A DNA stretch of 7,859 nucleotides from CAZXCK01 sp964639225 (GTDB lineage: Bacteria > Chloroflexota > Anaerolineae > Aggregatilineales > Phototrophicaceae): NCBI GenBank assembly GCA_964639225.1, contig CAZXCK010000164.1, positions 1 to 7,859 on the forward strand, given 5' to 3'. How positions within the stretch are numbered: the stretch's first letter is position 1; every line of letters starts with the position of its first letter. Of the stretch, positions 1 through 7,200 are shown piece after piece. The notes below the pieces were generated by a model. It was not told the DNA's origin. It worked only from the letters and a program-made list of their open reading frames with translations, and did no database searches. The position numbers were made by a program, and so were the translations under genes.

Positions 1-1200
1 TCTCTGCATGGCATCAGCCAGCATGTCATAGCACTGGAGTTGCGAAACATCATCACCTATCCGAGAGCATTCCCAGGGGTCGCGTGTGAGAATAGCGCGG
101 CAGGCGAGATAATCCATGCTTCCGGGTGCCAGATAATCGCAGTCCGCCTCGCTAGCATGTGCCGGATAAGTCTGGACCATCGCCATGATGCACGCCCTGT
201 ATATGGTCGGCTGGGTGCAGGCACGCCGCGCGCGCAGATAGTCAAAGCCCTCGAACACATGCATCACTGCCGCCAGCTCCTGCCCTTCCATCTGAACGGA
301 ATCCGAACCAATCATGATGGTGGTGTAAACACCCGGCTCTACATCGATATTGAAGGTCACTTCCGGGTCAGCATTACTGGAATGCTGGACTTTGAGGACA
401 TAGGGCAGGTTCTTGAATTCGGAGTTTAAGCCTGTCTGCTCGACATTCCGCACGCCCGGATTGATAACATCCATCGTGACCAGCCCTTCAGGAGCAAGCG
501 TAATCCGCAGATCATCCACATGGGCGGCGAACAATTCAGGGATGGACAGTGTATATCTGAAACTCTCGCGCTGTCCGGTACTGGCGCTGGCTATCAGTAT
601 GACATCACCACTGCCTGTAGCCGGTTGAACGGAAAGAAGCTGCGATAGTCGCACACCCGGTACAGGCTCCTCGCTGGGGATGTCGTACAGATATTCTTCA
701 GGATTGCCGTCCCCGTCCTCGTCCAGTGCTTCAAGCACGCCCGGCGTGTGGAACTCAGCCAGCGCCTCCTCCTGTGCGGTTTCGTCTTCCAGGCCGGGGA
801 TTTCTGGCATAGCGATTCCACCAGCGACCAGGTGGGATTTAACCAGAACGGGCAGATTGGTGTCGATCTGCCCGGCCCCCATCAACACACGATCGCCGAT
901 AATCAGGAAAGGAACACCCACGTCGCCAATACCAAACTGTGCAGCAGTTTGCTGGAGCGAGTCCCAGTCTTCATCCGTCGCCACTTCAAGCAGCAGGACA
1001 CTGAGCTGCTCGCCATACTGCTGCTGGAGTGGTGGCAGCACGTCATTGATGACGTCATCACAGAATCGGCAACCCTGCGCCCAGAACATAACCACGTTGA
1101 CGACCGGAGTTTCCGGCCCCTCATCCTCCTGTGACTGGGCGAAACTCCCCCAGACAAAAGTTAGCCCCAGAGCCAATGCCAGTAAGCCTATGCGACGCAT
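1..1200 (-). CDS. exported thioredoxin-fold protein with Cys-rich C-terminus (3' end outside window)
   Basis: The frame is open for 400 codons from ATG at 1200 and runs off the left edge without a stop. The start is supported by an AGGGGG ribosome site (1206-1211, 5 bases upstream) and a signal peptide (residues 1-21, MRR then a hydrophobic core, likely cleaved after SFA). Residues 33-130 look like a thioredoxin fold: FWAQGCRFC gives the redox pair C44/C47, and GVPFLI gives the cis-proline P97. The following GGIAMPEIPGL resembles the end of thioredoxin domains I associate with Chloroflexota, some of them fused to VKOR; no VKOR membrane part is seen here. Residues 160-165 (DEDGDG) fit a calcium-loop DxDxDG. 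Residues 175-325 look beta-rich and unrecognised. Residues 328-390 hold six cysteines in three pairs. The likely role is extracytoplasmic thiol-disulfide exchange; the substrate is unknown. It is divergent from the gene at 1462. Confidence 0.85.
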   Translation of the reverse strand, partial: MRRIGLLALALGLTFVWGSFAQSQEDEGPETPVVNVVMFWAQGCRFCDDVINDVLPPLQQQYGEQLSVLLLEVATDEDWDSLQQTAAQFGIGDVGVPFLIIGDRVLMGAGQIDTNLPVLVKSHLVAGGIAMPEIPGLEDETAQEEALAEFHTPGVLEALDEDGDGNPEEYLYDIPSEEPVPGVRLSQLLSVQPATGSGDVILIASASTGQRESFRYTLSIPELFAAHVDDLRITLAPEGLVTMDVINPGVRNVEQTGLNSEFKNLPYVLKVQHSSNADPEVTFNIDVEPGVYTTIMIGSDSVQMEGQELAAVMHVFEGFDYLRARRACTQPTIYRACIMAMVQTYPAHASEADCDYLAPGSMDYLACRAILTRDPWECSRIGDDVSQLQCYDMLADAMQR

Positions 1201-1261
1201 AATGTCCCCCTTTTTGCGGTGTCGTTGGATATGCTGCCGGCTTACAAACTGCCTTAATGTT

Positions 1262-1291
1262 AGTCTATGACAGGTCTCTTACAGAGGTCAA
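1262..1291 (-). promoter_or_regulatory. candidate promoter of the thioredoxin-like gene
   Basis: On the minus strand TTGACC (1291-1286) is followed by an 18-base spacer and TAGACT (1267-1262). The predicted start is near 1255, giving a leader of about 55 bases. The -35 matches consensus at 5 of 6 positions and the -10 at 4 of 6. The -10 lies inside an element that recurs in the opposite promoter. This is a sequence match only. Confidence 0.4.
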
Positions 1292-1355
1292 GAAAACTTA
1301 AGACATTGAAAGAATTGTGCGCCTAATACACTACTGACATGGCGAATCGATTATG

Positions 1356-1385
1356 TGGATATTACTCCAATATACACCATAGACT
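1356..1385 (+). promoter_or_regulatory. candidate promoter of the triple-repeat secreted protein gene
   Basis: TGGATA (1356-1361), an 18-base spacer and TAGACT (1380-1385) repeat the architecture of the divergent promoter, including the identical -10. The predicted start is near 1392, leaving a leader of about 70 bases. A perfect TATAAT at 1400-1405 is an alternative -10 but has no good -35 at the right distance. A 5-base inverted repeat, ATATT/AATAT (1359-1373), overlaps the -35 and could be an operator; this is weak. Confidence 0.35.
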
Positions 1386-1461
1386 AATACAACAAATAAT
1401 ATAATAATGTGGGCGCTATGCGTTTTACTGTTTGGCTGCACGATAGAGGTGAAGGAAGATC

Positions 1462-2916
1462 ATGCGTAAACAGATTGTTCGGCTTATCGTTATCCTGCTG
1501 CTCCTGAGCGGGGTGGCGTCGGTGTATGCTCAGGAAACCGGCGACGCTCCCAACAGCTTCACATTTGAAAGCGGGGTCAGTTTTACAGTTCCGGCTCAAG
1601 GCTCACTTGATCTGGAACGTGCCACACCCAGGATCGTCATTGACAATCCCGATGGGGTCTTTGTGCTCATCGATATGTTCGACCCCACCGCCCTGGAGAA
1701 CCTGTTCGGCGTGGATACAGCCACGCTGGCGCTGCCCAACGCGCTGGAGCTTGTGGCGGCTGCTCTGGACACTGCTGTGCCAGCGCCTGAGGAGATCACC
1801 CGACTGACAACAGCGGATGGCCGGCAGGGGTTGAGCTTCGCCATTACCGTCACTTCTGATGATCTGGAGATCATCGACCGGTTCACCCTGCTGAACATGA
1901 GCGACGGACGCATCGGCCTGGCCAATATCCGGTCAACACTACCGCTCACCGACTCGGACTTTGAGCAGGTTCAGGCAGTACTGGACTCGTTTGACACGCC
2001 GCCCACATTCGCCGGTGAGCTTTACTCGCTGGTGGATGGCGCTTTCATCACCCTGCCGGATGGCGGCGTGGTAGACACGTCGCAGCTCGTGCCCGCCCTC
2101 GTGTTTGACAACCCAGCCATCAGAGTTGAGATCGCCGGACACTGGATTCTGGACCCGGCGATTGGGGACACGCGCCAGCTTCCGCTGGCGAATGTGATGG
2201 AGTTCCTGCTGGGACTTTCCAACTACCCGGCTGAGGTGCGCGCCCCGGAGGATGTCCCGGTGGAGGGGACTACCGTGGACGGGCGCGAGATGCTGTCGCT
2301 GGAGTTCGCCAGCCCCAGCGACAACCTGCCCCAGTTGGCGTTTGTCATTCGGATGAGCGATGGCAGCATTGGTGCGCTGAACGTCATGCCGGCGGGACCG
2401 CTGAACGACGAGACCCGCTCGCTGATGTTCGCGCTGGCCAGCACGCTCGATGTGTCATTCAACGCCAATACAGCGACTCCCGAATCGGTTGGGCTGACTG
2501 AAGTGTACGAGTACGCCACCGGCTCGTCGTTCCGTTACCCGCCGGAGTTCGTGGTGGACGAAGAGCTGGACGCGCCGTTCGTCTCGCTCATCCTGCCGGA
2601 GACGCTGGTGCTGACCATGCTGGACCCGGTTCTGCTGGGCTTCACGCCGGAGACGACGCTGGCGGAAGTCACGCAGCTTTCGGTGGCTAACCTGTCCATC
2701 GAGACCAGCGACATCCGCACCACAGACGCGCTTGGCCGCCAGATCTACTACGGTGTCAGCGTTGAGGGTGAGCAACAGTTCATCACCATCATCTACGTGC
2801 CGTTCGACAACGGCTACATCGGCGTTGTGGAAGGTCTGTCGCTGGCGCCCTTGCCTGACGACCTGTTCGCCACCGTCCTGAACATCGCGGCGTCGTTCAA
2901 CGCTAGTGGCCAGTAG
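1462..2916 (+). CDS. secreted protein of three tandem alpha/beta repeats
   Basis: This 484-residue protein begins at ATG 1462, preceded by AAGGA (1452-1456, 5-base spacing). The start gives a clear signal peptide (residues 1-23: RK, a long Ile/Leu/Val core, then VYA before Q24). There is no lipobox. The mature part is three diverged copies of one domain: about 31-179, 187-335 and 348-481. Shared landmarks are DNP at 61 and 216; ADGRQ, VDGRE and ALGRQ near 118, 272 and 423; MSDGRIG, MSDGSIG and FDNGYIG near 146, 298 and 448; and a closing helix ending LDSFD, LDVSF and AASFN. The pattern of a Gly-rich turn between two strands followed by a helix recalls PsbP/Mog1-like folds, but I could not confirm a family. 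No catalytic residues stand out, so a binding or structural role outside the membrane is inferred. It ends 10 bases before a GC hairpin. Confidence 0.88.
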   Translation: MRKQIVRLIVILLLLSGVASVYAQETGDAPNSFTFESGVSFTVPAQGSLDLERATPRIVIDNPDGVFVLIDMFDPTALENLFGVDTATLALPNALELVAAALDTAVPAPEEITRLTTADGRQGLSFAITVTSDDLEIIDRFTLLNMSDGRIGLANIRSTLPLTDSDFEQVQAVLDSFDTPPTFAGELYSLVDGAFITLPDGGVVDTSQLVPALVFDNPAIRVEIAGHWILDPAIGDTRQLPLANVMEFLLGLSNYPAEVRAPEDVPVEGTTVDGREMLSLEFASPSDNLPQLAFVIRMSDGSIGALNVMPAGPLNDETRSLMFALASTLDVSFNANTATPESVGLTEVYEYATGSSFRYPPEFVVDEELDAPFVSLILPETLVLTMLDPVLLGFTPETTLAEVTQLSVANLSIETSDIRTTDALGRQIYYGVSVEGEQQFITIIYVPFDNGYIGVVEGLSLAPLPDDLFATVLNIAASFNASGQ

Positions 2917-2926
2917 AGACAGCGCG

Positions 2927-2964
2927 CAGAGGCCGCCCACCGGGTGCCCGGCGGACGGCCTCTG
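2927..2964 (+). terminator. GC-rich hairpin after the triple-repeat gene
   Basis: CAGAGGCCG (2927-2935) pairs perfectly with CGGCCTCTG (2956-2964). The loop holds a smaller stem, CCGG (2940-2943) with CCGG (2948-2951). It starts 10 bases after the stop codon, as a terminator should, but no T-run follows; the nearest TTTTTT is at 3027-3032. Because the stem is symmetric it could also work on the opposite strand. Confidence 0.5.
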
Positions 2965-3040
2965 TGTGATAGCATGAGCGGCGCATGGAGCGGCATTTTC
3001 GGCAGTATAGTGCTGCAGCAGTGAAGTTTTTTGGTGCCGC

Positions 3041-3093
3041 AGTTGCCGGTGGTGGCCGATGAGCGTTGATGACTGATGCGGCAACTTTATTAT
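3041..3093 (+). promoter_or_regulatory. stem-loop and weak promoter-like sequence
   Basis: AGTTGCCG (3041-3048) and CGGCAACT (3079-3086) form an 8-base perfect stem with a 30-base loop, followed by TTTATTAT, which resembles a terminator on the plus strand. The same stretch reads as a promoter, TTGATG (3066-3071), 16 bases, TATTAT (3088-3093), pointing at the hairpin series that follows. The minus strand has a perfect TATAAT at 3094-3089 but no -35. The two readings conflict and I cannot choose. Confidence 0.22.
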
Positions 3094-3099
3094 AGCACA

Positions 3100-3330
3100 G
3101 GTGTTCGACTTGTGAGGTTAGAGGACGCTAACCAGCAGGGGCGGCAGAGTGGAGTAAAGAGGCAGACCAGACCCGCCCGGCGCAAAAACACAAGCTGCTT
3201 GCAGCAGGCTACAGGGAGCGTGTCCATATGAAAGGAGACAAAGGGCCGCCCTCGTTGACTGCCACAGGGGACACGACCTTTAGTGGGCCGGCCCCTTACA
3301 GCCGGCTGCAAGGGATTGCCCGCTAAAAAG
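3100..3330 (+). ncRNA. possible structured RNA, unidentified
   Basis: Several stems follow each other: GGTTAG/CTAACC (3116-3133, 6-base loop), GGGCGG/CCGCCC (3139-3144 with 3173-3178), GCTG/CAGC around 3194-3205, a long-range CGTGTCC/GGACACG (3219-3225 with 3269-3275), and CCCTT-a-CAGCC opposite GGCTG-c-AAGGG (3293-3314), a near-perfect hairpin with one mismatch. No signature of tmRNA, RNase P, SRP, 6S or a common riboswitch was seen. The strand is assigned only from the weak promoter at 3066. GC-rich DNA gives chance stems, so confidence is low. Confidence 0.2.
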
Positions 3331-3392
3331 TTCGCACCTTTGCTCCGGGCAAGTTGCGGATTCTGTGGCTCACCAGTAAGCCGGTGTGACCT

Positions 3393-4001
3393 TTAATCCA
3401 GGATGTCCTTGACCTTTTTGAGCAGACGCTTCACGTCCCATTCGTCTGTATCATCCTTACGCCCGCGCCGCCTGGGTTTCACGTCCCATTCGTCCGTGTC
3501 ATCCTTACGCCCACGCCGCCTGGGTTTCACGTCCCATTCGTCTGTATCATCCTTACGCCCGCGCCGCCTGGGTTTTCCAGAGCGCTGGCTGGGGCTGACA
3601 TCACGGCTGGCCGTCTGGACCGGGTAAGGCTGATCATAATCACGCCCGGTCCCATCACCGGTAACTGGCTCTATCTCACCATCATCAGTCAGACGAAAAG
3701 CTGGGGTTTCTTCATAAGCCTCTGGGTAACGTTTGCGCTTACCGGCCATCTCCGCCTGCTGATGTCTGTACAACTCATTGTCAATGCGCCGCTCCAGCCA
3801 ATCCCGGTATTCACGATACATAACATAGAAGGCATGGGGCAGCAGAAGGAGAAAAACCAGCGCGGTCAGAAGCCCGCCGACCACAGGCAGGAAACGGCCA
3901 GCGATCAGCAGCAGCAGCAATAGTGCCACATGCGCGGCCATGAAAAAGCGCCGATTATAGCGCTGCCTCAGCTTGTGGCGGATATCGGTGTCATCAAACA
4001 T
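3393..4001 (-). CDS. 2TM-domain membrane protein with repeated basic/acidic tail
   Basis: The product is 202 residues, starting at ATG 4001 with a weak GAGAG site 6 bases upstream. Residues 1-20 are charged, two hydrophobic segments follow (about 21-38 and 41-61) separated by a very short turn, then a charged stretch (REYRDWLERRIDNELYR, about 63-79). This arrangement matches the 2TM domain family, small proteins of unknown function common in Chloroflexota and other bacteria. The many Arg/Lys before the first and after the second segment suggest both ends are cytosolic. Residues 85-142 look disordered. Residues 143-190 are three identical 16-residue units, KPRRRGRKDDTDEWDV, each a basic half followed by an acidic half, then a lysine-rich amphipathic end (KRLLKKVKDILD). 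It lies downstream of the large gene on the same strand but 233 bases away, beyond strong hairpins, so it is probably a separate transcript. Nucleic-acid or partner binding by the tail is possible but unproven. Confidence 0.85.
   Translation of the reverse strand: MFDDTDIRHKLRQRYNRRFFMAAHVALLLLLLIAGRFLPVVGGLLTALVFLLLLPHAFYVMYREYRDWLERRIDNELYRHQQAEMAGKRKRYPEAYEETPAFRLTDDGEIEPVTGDGTGRDYDQPYPVQTASRDVSPSQRSGKPRRRGRKDDTDEWDVKPRRRGRKDDTDEWDVKPRRRGRKDDTDEWDVKRLLKKVKDILD
3430..3573. repeat. three tandem 48-base repeats inside the 2TM-domain gene
   Basis: Units start at 3430, 3478 and 3526, each beginning TTCACGTCCC on the plus strand. Apart from the boundary bases of the array, the outer units are identical. 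The middle unit differs at three positions, all silent, so the 16 encoded residues are unchanged in all three. This suggests recent duplication or conversion with selection on the peptide. Slippage could change the copy number between strains. Confidence 0.92.
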
Positions 4002-4080
4002 CGAACACTCTCATCATCTGAACAGTCAGTCATCGGATTTTACCATCGTCCACTATAGTAAGGCCGGTTCAGTGGATGAT

Positions 4081-4099
4081 CCCCAATATCTGGGGTTTT
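4081..4099 (+). other. small hairpin followed by TTTT
   Basis: CCCCA (4081-4085) and TGGGG (4091-4095) form a 5-base stem with loop ATATC, followed by TTTT on the plus strand. No plus-strand gene lies upstream, so it may be a terminator against antisense transcription, or an operator upstream of the gene starting at 4001. For that gene a TATAGT (minus strand, 4057-4052, within the palindrome ACTATAGT) is the only -10-like word nearby, and it lacks a -35. Confidence 0.25.
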
Positions 4100-4156
4100 G
4101 CCTGGCCGAACGGTGTGAAGAAGGCGCATTTCCACCGGGTCGGAAGTTTTCCATGA

Positions 4157-4219
4157 CGGCTGCGCCGCTAACGGCCAGCCGCCGCGCCACAGCGACCGCA
4201 ACTGGCTGCTGTGGCGCGG
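4157..4219 (-). terminator. two abutting hairpins after the large surface-protein gene
   Basis: CCGCGCCACAGC (4182-4193) is a perfect 12-base inverted match to GCTGTGGCGCGG (4208-4219), with a 14-base loop. It starts 15 bases beyond the stop of the large minus-strand gene. A second stem, CGGCTG with CAGCCG (4157-4162, 4176-4181) plus an inner CCG/CGG, abuts it directly. No T-run follows on the minus strand. The position argues for transcription termination or protection of the 3' end. Confidence 0.55.
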
Positions 4220-4234
4220 TAACGATTGCGAGGG

Positions 4235-7200
4235 TCAGGGGGTGCTGGCCCAGTGGATGCCGGTCACCATCAGGTTGTCGAACTCAACCAGCGGCGCGTT
4301 GAGCGTGCCGTCGAACGTGCTCAGGTATATCCGCGTGCCGTCATCATAGGAGATGAAACCATCAATGGGACCGGCAGCCGGTCGGTTGATGGCTGGCACC
4401 GGCAGTTCGACCGGGAACAGGCCGGACATGTTGTAGCGATAGAGCTGGCCTTCACCTTCCGGCCCACAGACAAAGTAGATGGTCATCGGGGTGTTGCTAA
4501 AAGTCGGGCTGTGGCAGCCATCGCCCTCGCGCTGATCGGTGATGGCCTGTTCGCGCCCGCTGCGCAGCGCCCGGGTAAAGATGTTGGGGACACCGTTCAC
4601 ATCGCGCACAAACGCCATAAACAGGCCATCGAGCGCCATCACCGGCTGGTAGGCATCGGCGACCATGAGTTCCGGCTGTGGGTCGGCCTCAATCAGGTCA
4701 AACAGATAGATGCCCGGCCTGCCATCAGCATCGGCGAGGCTGGCTAACAGCAGTTGGTCCTGAGCGTCAGGCATCCAGGCCGCGCGGTACGGCAGCAGGC
4801 GCAGATCGGCGCTGCTGGTGAACGGCAGGCGTGTTTCTTCGCTGTAGAGGTTGTGGAATCCCAACGATGTCTTACCATCGGGCGACATGCCGATGAAAGC
4901 GATCATACCGCCAGTCTCGTTGAAAGCCGGCAGCAGCAGGCGCTCGATGTTATCCACCAATACCGGTACGATGTCGTTGTTGCGCAGCAGATACAGGCGG
5001 CTTTCCTCACCCAACCCGACCTGGAACACCGCCGTGGTGCCGTCGATGCGACCGTTGAACAGCGGATTCAGCTCGATCAGGGCTTCGCTGAGGCGCTGGC
5101 CAGTGGGGTCGATGCCTGGCTGCTGTAGAGCAACCGGCAAGCGACTCGGCTGGGCCTCGGTTGGCAGGCGGTCGTCCGGCGCGGGGATGTCGTCCATATC
5201 GACTGGTGTGACATCGGGCGGCAGTCCACCCGGCCCCGCCGGAATGCTACCCGGCAGCGTGCCTGGTGTGCCGGGATCGCCAGCGGGGGCTTCGGCGGTG
5301 TCGCCAGCGGGAGCCTCGCCGGTGTCTGGCGGCGAAACTCCTGTGTCGCCGGGCGCTTCAACTTCAGGCGAAGGCACACGACCGGGTTCGCCATCGCCCA
5401 TATCGACTTCACCCGGCAAGGGGTCAAGCTCGAAGTCGCGGTCGGAATCCTCCGGCGCACCTTCCGCACCGGCTGGCGCGGGCGAATCGATGAATGGAAT
5501 TGCGACGGAGATGGACACCGACGGCTCGACCGTCAGGAAAAAGTCACGGTCGCGGGGCGGTGTATTGTTGCGACACAGCTCATCGCTCACCTGGCCGTGA
5601 TTGATGCCAGTGGAAGTGACCAGTCCGAGGTCGGTCAGGCCGATCAGGTCCACGCCGTAACTGGCGCGGAGGTCGCCAGTGCGATTGTTGACATAAGCCA
5701 CGAACGACAGGTCAGCCGAGCCACCACGCCGCACGTTCACCATCTGGTAGTTGGTCTCCAGGACGCTGGCGCGGCCATCGCTGAAGTTGGTCACCACCGC
5801 CACCCCAATCGACGGTCCGAACAACTCACCGGAGACGTTGTTATCGTCGCGCAGGGCGAAGGACACGCCGTAGCAGACGCGTTCGCTGGTCGCTGGTGGA
5901 GCGAGATCTGGCGGTGGCTGCGAGCAGATCTGCTCTGGGCTGCGGCCCATCGCGGCAATTTTTTCTTCCCAGGACGAGCGTTCATCCACTACGCTGCCGT
6001 CGGCCAGCACCAGCGACATATCCGGTTCGTTCTCCGGACCAGCGCCAGCGGGACGGACCACCACGACACCGCCCTCACCGTCCGCAACGGATACCGACTC
6101 ACCGTTGCCTGAACTATCAAGCCCAGGGCGGCGCGTACGGACCACAGCCGGCAACTGCCTGCCCCGCACGCACTGCCTGATGACAGGCGGCAGGGGGAAC
6201 AGTACCGCCGCGACGCAGTCTTCGACCCGATGCTCGCGCTGGCGTTCGCTGTTGTCCATTTCTCTCACTTCGGCGTCAGGGTCCACGGGCACTGTGGCAC
6301 CCGGCAGATTCGGGTCGCAGGTGAGTGTCGGGCCGGTGTACTCGGGGACATACCCGGCAGACAGGTAGGCGTAAGCAGCGTGGCACGGGTCAGGCGCATT
6401 GAGGATCGCCAGGAGCGTGTAGGGGTCGAGCGTTTCGTTACCTGCCCGCAGCAGACGCGCCTGATCCGGACAGGATGCCAACTGAGGCGGAATGTCCGCC
6501 GAGCGACCATCAACCAGCGGATCGGGGGCATAACGCAGCAGGTAGCCCCCTGGATCGGAGCACAATGTGGGGTCTGAGGTGTCTATGGGAACGCTGTTGA
6601 TGTTGATACCCTGGGACCGGATGACATAGAACAGTTCAAGCGGAACTGTCACATGCGGGGCGAGTTCGGGGCACGCTTCCATCAGACGGTCATGGAAATC
6701 GCGCTCGGCATCGCTCAGGCGACCTATCATACGGGCGAATTCAATCGAGTCGCAGAGACTGTAGAGATCATCAATCAGTCTGTCGTAGTCGATAAGATCC
6801 AGGACGCCGAAGGTGCGCAGCGTGGCTTCGTCGATATCCACGCCGCAGGCCTGCTGGATCAACAACGGGACGGCGAAACGGTCCAGCCAGGCGCTGAAGT
6901 CGCGCTCAGTGAAGCCGCGCAGCGTATCGAGATAGTTATCGGTAGCCGCGCAGATATCTTCCGGCAGGCGGCGCAGCGCTTCCCGGTAGACGTCGGGATT
7001 GGTCCGGTAGGCGGTATCCAGCAGCAGCAGCCAGCCAACCAGATTACCGGGGCACTCATTCATCAGCCGGTCCAGAATCTCCGGTGGGATGTCGCGGGCG
7101 ATGCTGCCATAGCCCACCCACAGAATGTCTTCGATGAAGGTCGCCATGTAGTCGCAGGGCGTATCGCCTTCGGCGACGCTGTCGCTCTCAAAATAGTCCG

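Larger units (their letters stand above)
1260..1387. repeat. 10-base inverted repeat framing the divergent promoter region
   Basis: TTAGTCTATG at 1260-1269 and CATAGACTAA at 1378-1387 are exact reverse complements, so the same word faces each of the two divergent genes. Each copy contains the proposed -10 hexamer TAGACT. Going outward, the next base differs and the one after agrees, giving CATAGACTAA[C/T]A. It may be a shared promoter element or a regulator site. Confidence 0.55.
2965..3392. other. non-coding convergent gap rich in short palindromes
   Basis: No credible gene was found on either strand; the one 73-codon minus-strand frame (3090-3311) reads as random Cys/Arg-rich peptide with no recognisable features. 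Contents in order: the palindrome TGCTGCAGCA (3011-3020) with TTTTTT at 3027; AGTTGCCG (3041-3048) pairing with CGGCAACT (3079-3086), followed by TTTATTAT; then hairpins from 3116 to 3314. A weak stem, CACCAG/CCGGTG (3371-3386), lies just past the stop of the minus-strand gene at 3393; G-U pairing helps it only on the minus strand, so it may be a poor terminator for that gene. Confidence 0.5.

Noticed and set aside
680..1270. 196-codon plus-strand open frame
   Set aside because: It lies antisense to the thioredoxin-like gene, is Ser/Pro-rich with no domain, and has no ribosome site, whereas the minus-strand frame has a signal peptide and CxxC.
1400..1405. Perfect TATAAT as the main -10 of the triple-repeat gene
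   Set aside because: No acceptable -35 lies 16-18 bases upstream and the stretch is AT-rich; kept only as an alternative.
2455..3084. 209-codon minus-strand open frame
   Set aside because: It covers the 3' part of the triple-repeat gene in antisense, and its Arg/Gln/His-rich composition is typical of a shadow frame in GC-rich DNA.
3100..3330. tmRNA, RNase P RNA or cobalamin riboswitch (GACTGCCACAGG looked suggestive)
   Set aside because: The required partner motifs (P4 strands, tag reading frame, full B12 core) are absent.
3430..3573. CRISPR-like array
   Set aside because: The repeats are contiguous with no spacers and are in frame within a coding gene.
6100..6270. Suspected frameshift in the large gene, where the product turns Arg-rich
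   Set aside because: Neither other minus-strand frame gives a better peptide, one hits TGA quickly, and third-position GC stays high in the main frame.
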